A stretch of DNA of 64,000 nt from NCBI GenBank assembly GCA_027257055.1, contig JAPVLO010000097.1, positions 4,340,001 to 4,404,000 of the forward strand, given 5' to 3'. The notes under the pieces are model-generated. The model was not told where the DNA came from. It saw only the letters and a list, made by a program, of their open reading frames with translations, and searched no databases. This DNA comes from Cephalopachus bancanus (Eukaryota; Chordata; Mammalia; Primates; Tarsiidae). Position numbers and translations under genes: made by a program. Positions 35,926 through 46,079 of this stretch are shown here, one piece after another. The stretch's first letter is position 1; the number at the start of each line of letters is the position of its first letter.

Positions 35926-36214
35926 TGTGAGATATGTTTGAATGCCCTTGTTTGTGAAGAACTGACTCGCTTTTATATCTCAAGAACTAAGAGTAAACAA
36001 AATCTATAGATAGTCAAAACCAACCTTATGATTCTTAAAGAAAGGACACTACTATATTATAAGTGGCACCATTCGGAAAAGAGCAGATTCTCACTTGTCC
36101 CAGTCTAAAAAACAAAATACTATCATATTTGAGAAGGAGATAAGAACAAAAGGTAGTTAACATTTTGAAGCAGCATCAGGCAGAAGGAACTTTTTCAAAG
36201 ACAAAATTCTAGTT

Positions 36215-36440
36215 TCTATTCTGGTACTTGTTAACTATGGGAACATGGGCGAGTTCAATTAAACATTCTGACATCCTGTTTCATTTCTTGGAAAAAACTA
36301 AGATAATAATATATGCCCTGCCAATTTCTTACAGTTCTTATAAAAAGAGATCATGGAATTGAGAGACTTTTATAATCTGTAAAATTAGAATATCAATGCA
36401 CCGTGTTATCATAGATACCTAAGATTATTTCACCAAGATG
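36215..36440 (+). mobile_element. Probable MIR SINE
   Basis: Order of blocks matches MIR: 'ggtacttgttaactatggga', 'acatgggcgagttcaattaa', 'tcctgtttcatttcttgg', then 'actaagataataatatatgc' in place of the usual 'gataataatagtacctacc'. Divergent. Confidence 0.6.
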
Positions 36441-36769
36441 TAAAAGGAGTTAGCTAAGGATATATAACCCTATGCAGTTTTTACCTGACTGAAATATATT
36501 TGCCTTCACCTGTGTTTGAAATTGTAAATAATGAGGATTTGATTATTTTATTTTATGGAAATTTGATTGCAGATATCAATATTGAATTCTTAGATTTTTT
36601 TTAATGATACCTCCCTATTAAAACTAATTGTTTCACAAAACTGCAGAAATCAAGGAGCATCTATGTTAATAAACAAAGATAGCATATAAATTATATTAAT
36701 AACCTGTGTATAGAGGTATAACCATTATATAAACCACATAAAAATAAAAGCCATTTTTTAATGAAACTG

Positions 36770-38698
36770 TTTACTCTGGGGTAATTATATTTTCATATGC
36801 AATTGTAAGAAATAATACAAATCTACCAACACTATACCACAACATCACAATCAGAATGTAGTGTTGACACAATTATGAAATAGAACATACCCATCACCAC
36901 AAGAAACTCTCATATTGCCCATCTGTAGACACATCTACTTCCTTCCCACCTCCATCTACGCCTTAACCCTTGGCAACCACTGATTTGTTTTCTATTTGTA
37001 TATTTTAATTTGAGAATGTTGTATAAACTGCATTAATATATAAATTAAGTGATATATTAATTATAGTATGTGATCTTTTAGAATTGACATCTAGGTTGTT
37101 TCCAATTTGGGGCTATTCCAAACAAAGTTGCTATAAATATGTGTATACAGGTTTCTGAGTAAATTTACATTTTCATTTCTTGGGATAAGTTACCAGAAAC
37201 GCAGTTGCTGGGTCAAATGGTAGTTGCATGTTTACTTTTCTATAGTTTGCTTTACTCTGCCAACAGTTTCAGAACATACATGGCTACCATCAACGCATGA
37301 AAATCTCAGTTTCTATGTATCTTTGCTAATATTTAGTGTTGTCATTTCTTTTCTAAATTCCAGATAGGTATAGAATGATATCTCAATGTGATTTTAATGA
37401 GCACTTTTTTACGTGCTTATTTGCCATTCATAGTCTTCCTTGAATGTCTCTTTATGACTCTTGCCCACTTTGTAATCACATTGTTGTTTTGATTTGTTTT
37501 TTTACTGTTAAGTTTTGAGAGTTCATTATATTTTTAGATACTAGTTACTTGCCAAATATGTGAATTGAAAATATTTTCTCCTTCTCTATAGTTTCTGTTT
37601 TCAGCCTCTTAGCTGTGTGTTTCACAGAGCAAAAGCTATTTATTTTAATGAGATTCAACTTATCAGTTTTCCCTTTAACGGATTTTACTTCTCAAGTTTA
37701 AGAACCCTTTGTCTACTCCTGAACCCTAAATATTTTCTTCTATATTTTCTAAATACTTAATGGTCTTCTATTTTATACATAAGTCTGTGACCAATTTTGA
37801 GTTAATTTTTACATAGGGTATGAAACATAGGTCGAGGTTTCTTTTTTTTAAGTGAACTAATCTATGTGTTATTCCTCTACCAATAATATACAGTCTTGAT
37901 TAATGTAGCAATGGAATAAGTCTTGAAACCAGGTAAAACAATCCTCATCAATGTATTCTTTATTTTAAATTGTTTTAATTATTTCAATTCCTTTGGTTTT
38001 TCAAATAAATATTACAATTTTGCATATATCTGCAAGATATCTTTCTTGGGTTTTGATAGAAATAGACAAACCTATATATGTGTATATACATACATGAAAA
38101 TATATACATATATGTATAAACATGCATACATATATGCACAAACATATATAGATATGTATAAAGATACGTTTTAGAAGAATTGATATTTTTATAATGTTGA
38201 CATTAACAATGTATGAATAATATTTGTCTCTCAATTCATTTAGAATTTTAATTTTTTCATCAATGTTTTGTATTTTTCAGCATATAAGCTTTATACATGT
38301 TTTGATAGATATACATCTAAATATTTCATTTTTGAATAATTATAAATAGTATTATTCTTTAATTTTTGTGTCCATATTTTTATTGCTACTATACACATGT
38401 GCAGACATACAATTGATTGACTTTTGTATGTTTGTCTTGTGTCGTTGCTAAAATTATTTGTGAGTTCTATGAGGATATTTTAGATATTCCTTAGGGGTGT
38501 CTATGTAAATAAAACTGTCACCTGCAAATTGAAACAGTTTTATTTCTTCCTTTCAATTAAGATGGCTTTTATTTCCTTTTCTTGTCTTAATGTACTGACT
38601 AGTTCTTCCAGTACTATTGAATAAGAGTGGTGAGAGAGGACAGACTTTCCTTGTTCCTGATCTTCTGAGAAAAGCATTCAGTCTTTTATAATTGTGAA
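36770..38698 (-). mobile_element. Nearly full-length old L1, part 1 (3' UTR and late ORF2), minus strand
   Basis: Reversed 3' UTR at 36,770-37,060 ('gcaattgtaagaaataatac', 'cttggcaaccactgatttgt') is followed by reversed ORF2: 'acgcagttgctgggtcaaat' at about 37,199, 'caaaagctatttattttaat' near 37,629, 'acatgttttgatagatatac' near 38,295 and 'actagttcttccagtactat' near 38,597. The AT-rich microsatellite at 38,068-38,170 has expanded inside. The element continues beyond the Tigger1 insertion at 41,043. All frames are closed. Confidence 0.85.
38068..38170. repeat. AT/CATA-rich microsatellite
   Basis: Alternating tatata, catacata and tgtata units within L1 ORF2. Chance open frames on both strands (37,923-38,234) come from this low-complexity tract. 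Confidence 0.85.
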
Positions 38699-38935
38699 TA
38701 GGCATACCTCAGAAATACCATAGGCTTGGTTCTAACAAATTGCAGCAAAGTGAATATCACAATAAAAGCTGGTCATGTGAAAGTTTTCACTTTGCAGTGC
38801 ACATAAAAGTTATGTTTACATTAGACTGAATTCTATTAAGTATACAATAGTACTGTGTCTAAAGAGAAGTACATACCTTAATTAAAAATACTTTATTGCC
38901 AAAAAATACTATGAATCATCTGAGTCTTCTGTGAG

Positions 38936-40508
38936 TCATAATCTTTTGACTGGTGAAGGATATTGCCTCGATGTTGATGGCTGCTGACTGATCAGAGCTG
39001 TGGTTGCTGAAGGCTGGGGTTGGTTGTGGCAATTTCTTAAAAGATGACAAAAGTGAAATTTGTCACATTGATTGACTCTTCCTTTCAGGAAAGATTTATC
39101 TGTAGCATATGGCTCTGTGTGATAGTCTTTTACCCACAGAAGAACTTCTTTCAAAATTATAGTCAATCCTCTCATACCCTGATGCTGCTTAATCAATTAA
39201 GTTTATGTCATATAATGTTCATAGCATCTTCACCAGGAATAGATTCCATCTCAAGAAACCACTTTCTTGGCTCACTCATAAAAAGCTACTACTCATCATT
39301 AAAGTTTTATCATGAGATGCAGAAATTTAGTCACATCTTCAAGTTCCACTTACATGTCTAATTCTCTTACTATTTCAAACACATCTGCAGTTTCTTCCTC
39401 CACTGACGTCTTGAACCCCTCAATCACCCATGAGAGTTGGAATCAACTTCCAAACTCCTGTTAATGTTAATATTTTGGCCTTCTCTCATGGGTTACTAAT
39501 GCTCTTAATGGTATCTAGAATGGTGAATCCTTTTCAGAAGAATTTTAATAGATTTTACTAAGATCCATCATGAAATCACTATCTATGGCAACTATAGGCT
39601 TATAAAATTTATTTCTTAAATAATAAAACTTGAAAGCCAAAATTATCACTTGATCCCTGGGCTGAGGAATGAATGTGGTGTTGACAAACATAAAAACATG
39701 AATCTCTTTGCTCATCTCCATCAGAGCTCTTAGGTGATCAGGTACATTATCAATGAGCAGTAATATTTTGAAAAAAATATTTTTTTCTGAGCAGTATTTC
39801 TCAACAGTGGGCTTAAAATATCCAGTAAACCATGCTGTAAAAGGATGTGCTGTAAGACAGGCTTTGCTGCTCCGTTTATAGAGCATGGGCAGAGAGATGT
39901 TTCTTAAGGGAGCTAAGATTCTTGGAATGGTAAATGAGCATTGACTTCAACTTAAAGTGACCAGCTTCATTAGTCCGTAATGAAAAAGTCAGCCTGTCTT
40001 AAATTTTGAAACCAGGCATTGACTTCTCCCTTCTACCTATGCAAGTTCTAGATGGCATATTCCTCCCATAAAAGACTGTTTCGTCTCCAAAGAAAACCTG
40101 TTGTTTGGTGTAATCACCTTCATCAATGTTCTTAGCTAGATATTATGGACAACTTTCTGTAGCTTCTCCATCAGCACTTGCACCTTTACATAGAACTTTG
40201 CTGTTACAGAGACATGCTCTTTCCTTAAGCCAGATGAATCAATTAGCTTCAAACTATTCTTCTGCAGCTTCCTCATCTTTCTTAGCCTTCAAAGAATTGA
40301 AGAAAGTCAGGGCCTTGCTGTGGATTAGGCTTTGGCTTAAGGAAGTGTTGTGAGTGGTTTGATCTTTTATCTAGATCACTAAAAACTTTCTCCATGTCAG
40401 CAATAAAGCTATTTCTCTTACCATTTGTGTATTTACTAACGCGGCACTTTTACTTTCCTTCAAGAACTTTTTCTTTGCATTTTTTTAGTTTGAACACTTA
40501 AAAGTCAT
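38936..40508 (-). pseudogene. Tigger1 transposase pseudogene (pogo-like, DDE superfamily)
   Basis: Coding remnant of a cut-and-paste transposase related to CENP-B and JRK. The start codon is at 40,508-40,506. Directly after 'MTFKCS' the DNA-binding helix-turn-helix region is largely lost: the sequence jumps from aagtgttcaa to gcaaagaaaa. The catalytic domain is partly readable in the 113-codon frame 39,886-39,545, with LLIDN (Asp46) and the later QPRDQ (Asp78) as the second and third acidic positions. The tail frame ending at 38,936 keeps the typical QQPSTSR. Several frameshifts separate these pieces, so no enzyme can be made. A TINE-like insertion begins immediately upstream of the ATG. Confidence 0.88.
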
Positions 40509-40520
40509 TATAGTGTTATT

Positions 40521-40633
40521 TATTTTATTTTATTTTATTTTTTATTTTTTTAGAAAAATTATTTAGAATAATTTAGGATTTATTGAGAGGACAGAAAAAC
40601 TCCCACAGTGCGAGGGGACCCGGCGGGGTGTCC
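40521..40633 (-). mobile_element. Short LTR-R-derived retroposon (TINE-like), copy 2
   Basis: Read on the minus strand: ggacaccccgccgggtcccc, then cactgtgggag and ctgtcctctcaataaatcc, identical in plan to the copy at 1,903-1,988. It ends in a long A/T tail of taaaa units (40,521-40,550). A perfect 12 bp target duplication tatagtgttatt lies at 40,509-40,520 and 40,634-40,645. The 5' boundary falls within about 3 nt of that of copy 1. There is no U3 promoter, splice signal or open frame. Its host is a dead Tigger1. Confidence 0.88.
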
Positions 40634-41044
40634 TATAGTGTTATTAATTGACTTCATTTCAACATCTTTTTGTGTCAGGGAATAGTGAGTACCTAGGAGA
40701 GAGGGAAAGACAGACAAGGAAGGACTGGTTGGTGGAGCAGAAAGATCACACACAACATTTATCAATTTAATTTGTCATCTTATATATGCACTGTTCATGG
40801 TACCCCAAAACGATGAACAATAGTAACATCAAAGATCACTGATCACAGATCAGCATAACAGATGTAAAAATAATGAGAAAATTTGAAATATTGTGAGAAT
40901 TACCAAAATATGACACAGACACACAGTGAGTTTATGCTGTTGGAAAAATGTGTCGAAAGATTTGTTCAGTGCAGGGATGCCAGAACCATCAATTTGTAAA
41001 AAGCTTAATATCTGCAAAGCGCAATAAAATTAGGTGTGCTAGTA

Positions 41045-44000
41045 TATTGTCAACTGTAGTGTTTCTGTAGATGTTCTTTACGATATTGAGGTAATTTTCC
41101 TCTATTTCTATTTTTCTGAACGTTTTCTTTATTATGAATAGATATTAAATTCTGTCAAATGTTTTTTCGGCATGTCTTCATATGTGCATGTATTTTGTAT
41201 TGGTGTGGTTTGTTTCATCCTTGCCTGTTCACATGGTGGATTACATTCATTGATTTTCTAATATTGAACCAGTCTTGCATATCTTGAATTAACTCCACTT
41301 GGTAATTGTGTACAATACTTTAATGTATTTTTGGATCCTATCTAGTAATATTTTGTTAAGTAATTTTGCCTCTATGTTCACTAGGGTTATTGGTCTATAG
41401 TCTTCTTTTCTTTTCCTTTCTGGTTTGGTATTCTAAGCTTCAAAAGACAAATTTTTTCAATGTTCATGTTCCTTTAATTTCTGGGAGAAATGATGTAAAA
41501 TTGGATAGGATTGTTCTTTACTTGATTTTTAGAATTTTTCAGTGAAACCATCTAAATCTTGTTTTAGAGTTGGACATTCTAAAATTATGAATTCAGTTTT
41601 CTTAGTAGTTATATTACTATTTAAATGATCAAACCCAAAATGAATAATTATTCACTTTGTAGATTTTCACTGTTATTTTTCTGTTTAAAATTTCATTTAT
41701 TTGTGTTCTTATGTCATTTATTTCTGTACTTATGTCCCATTTCTGTTCTTATATCTTTCCTTTGATTAATTTGGTTTTATTCTGAACTTTGTTTTTCTTG
41801 GTTTTTAAGGTGGAAACTTTGATTATTGATTTTAAACATTTTCTCTTTGGTGTACTTCATTTAATGCTAGAAATTTCCCTTTCAGCATTGCTTTAGTTAC
41901 ATCTCACAAATTTTGATGTGTTGTTTTTCATTTTCATTCAATTTAATGTATTTTGAACTTAAATACATTGTGGATTGTCAGTATGTTGTTTCGTTTTCAA
42001 GTGTTTTAAAATCTCCCTGTTATTATTCTGTTCTTGATTCAACTTTGATTGCATTGTGGTTAGAGATCACACTCTATATGATTTTAATTTTTAAAAATAT
42101 GTTGAGTTTTGCTTAGGACCCAGAATATCACCTATCTTGGTTTTTGGTCTGTGGAAACTTTAAAAGAACATGTATTGTGCTTTTGTTCAGTGAAATGTCC
42201 CATAAATGTTGATTAGAAACTTTTGTTTGATGATGTTGTTGAGCTCTTCCATACTTTTGCAGGTTTTCTGCCTACTTGCTCCATCAATTGTTAAGAGAGG
42301 AGTAGTAAAGTCATAAATATAATTGTGCATTTTTCATTTAACCTCTCAGTTTAACCAGTTCTCTCAGTACTATTTCACAAAACTATAATTGCAGATTTGT
42401 TTATTTTTACTTTCTGTTTTATAAGGTTTACCTTCAAATGTTTGATCTCTCTTATTTTGTGCATCCACATTTAGAATTGCTATGTCTTAATGCACTGACT
42501 CTTTTATAAATTTACAACTCTGACTCTGATTATTTTCCTTGCTGCGTTATCTGATATTTATATAACTGTTTCTGGTTTCTTTTCATTAATGTTCTTAAGA
42601 TACATCTTTTTTTTTTTACTTTTAGCTCACTTATATTATTATATTTGAAGTGAATTTCTTTTACATAGCAATAGTTGTGTCATGGTTTGAATTTACTTTT
42701 TTAATATGTTTTTTAATTGTTATAGGCAAAGCAATTACATTTAATGTAGTGATTGATGTAGTAGAGATAAAAGCCTTCCATTTTATTTTTGATTTCTGTT
42801 TGTTCTTTCTTTATTCTGCCTTTTAGTGGGTTGCTTGATGATATTTTAGAATTTTGCTTTCATATAGTGTCTTTTATTGTATCTCTTTGTAGCTTTTTTA
42901 GTGATTGTTCCAGGTAATACATTACATGTACGTAATTCATCTTCATCTACTGGTGTGTCATTTTACCAGTTCAACTGATATTGTATTTCCCTTTATGTTC
43001 ATTTACCCTTCTTTCTATAATCTAATTGTTCTAAAGAAATTTCCTCTACATGCATTTAGAATCTTCTATTTATAATATAATTATCTGAACTATTTCCTCT
43101 TCTTGCACTTATATCTATGTTATGATTGTTCATGGAGCCATCAAACATAATTTAGAAAATTAAGGGAAGGACAATCTATTGCATTTATGCATGTTTTGCT
43201 TATGCATATTTTTCTTTATTTCTGATATTTCAACATTTCTTCTTTTATCGTTTGTTTTCTGTTTAGAGAACATGTTTAGCTATTCTTTCAGATTAGGGCA
43301 ACTAACACATTTTCTTGGCTTTGCTTTATCTAAGAATCTTGATTTCCCTTTTCCTTTTTATTGCTAAATAATATTTTTATTGTGTTTAGCATTCTGTGTG
43401 GACAGATTTTCTTTTTTTCCCGGCATTTTTAAAATGCTATTTCACATCTTCTGGGCTATATGGTTTCAGATGAAAAATCCATTAACATTTGAATTGTTTT
43501 TCCCTTATGTGTAATGTGTCATTTCTCTCTTACTGTTTTTTAGATTTTTAAATTTTGTTTTGGTGTTGATTTCTTTGGGTTTATTATGTCTACATTCATT
43601 CAGGTTTCTCAATCTGTATGTTTATATATTTTGCTATATTTGGAAAGTTTTAGTCATTATTTGAATACTTTTCCAGTTTCACTCTTCCCTTTTTCTAGAA
43701 CCTCGTGAAATGATTATTTTTGTTATGTATATGTTATGTTAGGTTTAGGTTGTATATATGTTATGTTACAGGTTCTGGGTAGCTCTTTTCATTTTTTCAA
43801 CTTACTTTCTCTCTTGTTTATATTGGGCAATATCTATGGTCCTATGTTCAAGTTAACTGATTATTTCCTTTAGTTCCTTCCATTTTTCTCTTGAGCCCAC
43901 CCAGCGTTTTTATTTCTGTTATTAGATTTTTGTCTCTAATATCTCTACTTGGTTCTTTTTTGCACCATCTCTCAATTTGCTGAGGCTTTCTATTTTTTGT

Positions 44001-44940
44001 TTCATGAATTCCATTGTTTCTAATTAAAGCATTTTTTTATGGCAGTTTTAAAATCTACCATATAGTTTCAACATCGCTGCCATCTCAGGGTTGGCATCTA
44101 TTGGTTATCCTTTTTCATTCATATTGCAATCTTCCTGGTTCTCCAACGGATGAGAGAGTTTCCATTGAGACCTAGGCAGTGTGAGTACTGTGCTATCATA
44201 TTCTAGATCTTATTTAAACCTTCTCTTTTAGCTGGATTCATCTGTCACTGCTGTGGCAAGGTAGGGAGAAAGAGGCAGTGGAGCACTGCCTTGTTACTGC
44301 CAAATTTTTGTAAAGTCGGGTCCCTCATCCCTCTTGTTGCTGACTCCTGAGGAGTCAGCGCCTCCTTATTGTTGGGTGGGAGTTTAAGTCCAGACTTTCC
44401 ATCTGTCTCCAACAATACTGCTGGGTGGTGGAGGGTCATTACCTCCTGGTGGGGATAAAAGTCCAGGCTCCCTACTCAACCATTCCTGACACTACCCCAG
44501 TAGGAGGTTTGAGGTGCCTTATTTCAGACTGACAAGGGTGGACGTTTAGGCTTCCTCACTTAACCTTTGCTAGGAGGAGGGGACAGGAACACTCGTTTTT
44601 TTTCTGTGATACTTGCCTGGAGTAGAAAGTTTTGTGTCTAAAAATTGTGTCTTGATAGGCTCCTCTTATCCTGGTTTTTGGCTAGACAGAGCAGGCTTTT
44701 GTTGAGTCTGTTTTTTGTCTTATTGGCTCTCTGCACTGCTACTTTTTCAAGTCCAAATCTTAGATATGTGAGGCAGAAAGAAAACTCAGGGAATTCATTA
44801 TTGTTTCATTCCTCACATTCCCAAGTCCCTAACTGATCTGCCTTCTTTTCTCTGTGATTCAGCATCTTTTTATGTTCTCTTACATGCAGTGTCCAGGGAT
44901 TTTACTTTTTCTTAGTGGGAGAAATAGGAAATAGAATGCT
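41045..44940 (-). mobile_element. Nearly full-length old L1, part 2 (ORF2, ORF1 and 5' UTR), minus strand
   Basis: After the Tigger1 insertion ORF2 resumes with 'ctgtagatgttctttacgat', followed by 'gaaccagtcttgcatatctt' near 41,265 and 'gggttattggtctatagtct' near 41,383. It continues through endonuclease, inter-ORF and ORF1 regions; 'gggttggcatctattggtta' near 44,089 marks the 5' side. The 5' UTR at about 44,200-44,940 is more GC-rich, with repeats of 'aagtccaggctccctac' type. Together with part 1 this is about 5.8 kb of L1, close to full length. Reading frames are destroyed. Confidence 0.8.
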
Positions 44941-45611
44941 TAATACAGGTCATATTATTAATCTGCATAAAAACATACATCCATTATATAACCACATTAA
45001 AATCTTTTAAAATGTATTCTGTAAATAATACATGAAGTTTCAGCCACCTCACAAAATAAAGAATTCTGGGGCTGCTTAGTCTAAGAATCAAAGTTGTAGG
45101 GATTTCAAGGTTCAAGAATCTGCATTTCAAAAGGCCACATCTACTTGAGAGGAGTGACAGACCTGGCCCAGCCCAGGCCACATTGCTCTCATCTGTTCCC
45201 CTCAGGGTCCATCAATTAAACTTTCTCACTTGATCACCTTGAAAGAGAATCAGCAGCCATTTTTTTAAACTAGCCTGCAAGGAACTTGCATGAGCTTTGA
45301 AGCAGAAAAAGAAATATGTGTCCTAAAATTGAATTTCTTTCAAATTTAACACAAGGGGGTAATGTGATACTTTTTTCTTTCATTGTTTTTGTTTTGCCAC
45401 TCTTGCATAACTTAACTTCTTTTCACATTTTATATTACCAGATGCATCTCACACAGGAACTAAAAGATAGTGTCCCCATTTGTCATCCTGATGAACAAAC
45501 ACACCATTCGTTGCCAAAGGATACTGGCAGCAATCTCCCTTCTTATCTACTCTGCAGCAAGATTACCTGCCTCTGGCTTGACTGCATGAACAGATCTAAA
45601 ACATACACATA

Positions 45612-45612
<1 letters not shown>
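44941..45612. other. Unassigned intergenic DNA with a weak MER5-like stretch
   Basis: No gene. At 45,060-45,150 'attctggggctgcttagtct' and 'aagaatctgcatttcaaaag' resemble a MER5-type hAT miniature element, but too faintly to call. Confidence 0.4.

Positions 45613-45646
<34 letters not shown>
45613..45646. repeat. (CA)n microsatellite
   Basis: About 17 uninterrupted CA units. Confidence 0.97.
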
Positions 45647-45647
<1 letters not shown>

Positions 45648-45924
45648 CTTTACAAAAGCACTAGCTGAGGTAATTTATACTTTTTAAATTATTTCAAAAG
45701 TTCAACAAGGAATTACAAACTATTTTGGAAGACTAATTACTAGGGGGGAAACTGTAAAATAAATAATCAGGAATATGTAAAATTATAAGTCCTACAATTA
45801 AACTTTTTCAATTAGACCAATTAACCAACTGAAAGGGAAATTAATTATACTGGAAGGAAGCAAAGATAGGGAAGGATCATTGGCCATGCACCTCCCATGA
45901 GCTCAGAGGAATGAGCAACACTAC

Positions 45925-46075
45925 TTCACAGTTACTCCCTTGCTTAATTTTCACAAGACCATTAGATAAGCATTATTTTATCCCAAATTTATAGATGGTG
46001 AACGCTGAGGTTTGCTTTCACATAAATAAGTGACTGAACTGAATTCAAACCCTGTTTTGCCTGATAGCATTGCTT
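45925..46075 (-). mobile_element. MIR SINE, minus strand
   Basis: Reversed MIR: 'tgcttaattttcacaagacc', 'ttatagatggtgaacgctga', 'gtgactgaactgaattcaaa', 'ccctgttttgcctgatag'. The MIR core order is kept. Confidence 0.8.
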
Positions 46076-46079
46076 ATGC

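Larger units (their letters stand above)
38701..41042 (-). mobile_element. Tigger1 DNA transposon, minus strand
   Basis: Terminal inverted repeats: left ggcatacctcagaaatacca, right ending gcaataaaattaggtgtgct. They are flanked by TA (38,699-38,700 and 41,043-41,044). The interior matches Tigger1 from end to end, including 'gttgatggctgctgactgat' and 'caaagatcactgatcacaga'. It sits inside an old L1, whose ORF2 continues without loss on both sides. A TINE-like retroposon (40,521-40,633) is inserted within it. Tigger1 is a pogo-like element active early in primate evolution, so the host L1 must be older. Confidence 0.93.

Noticed and set aside
40126..40353. 75-codon plus-strand frame
   Set aside because: Antisense shadow of the Tigger1 transposase remnant.
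44245..44439. 64-codon minus-strand frame
   Set aside because: Lies in the old L1 5' UTR/ORF1 side; no continuity with ORF1 protein and no independent support.
45613..45646. CRISPR-like or other patterned array
   Set aside because: Plain CA microsatellite; there are no spaced repeats of CRISPR type anywhere in the window and the genome is mammalian.
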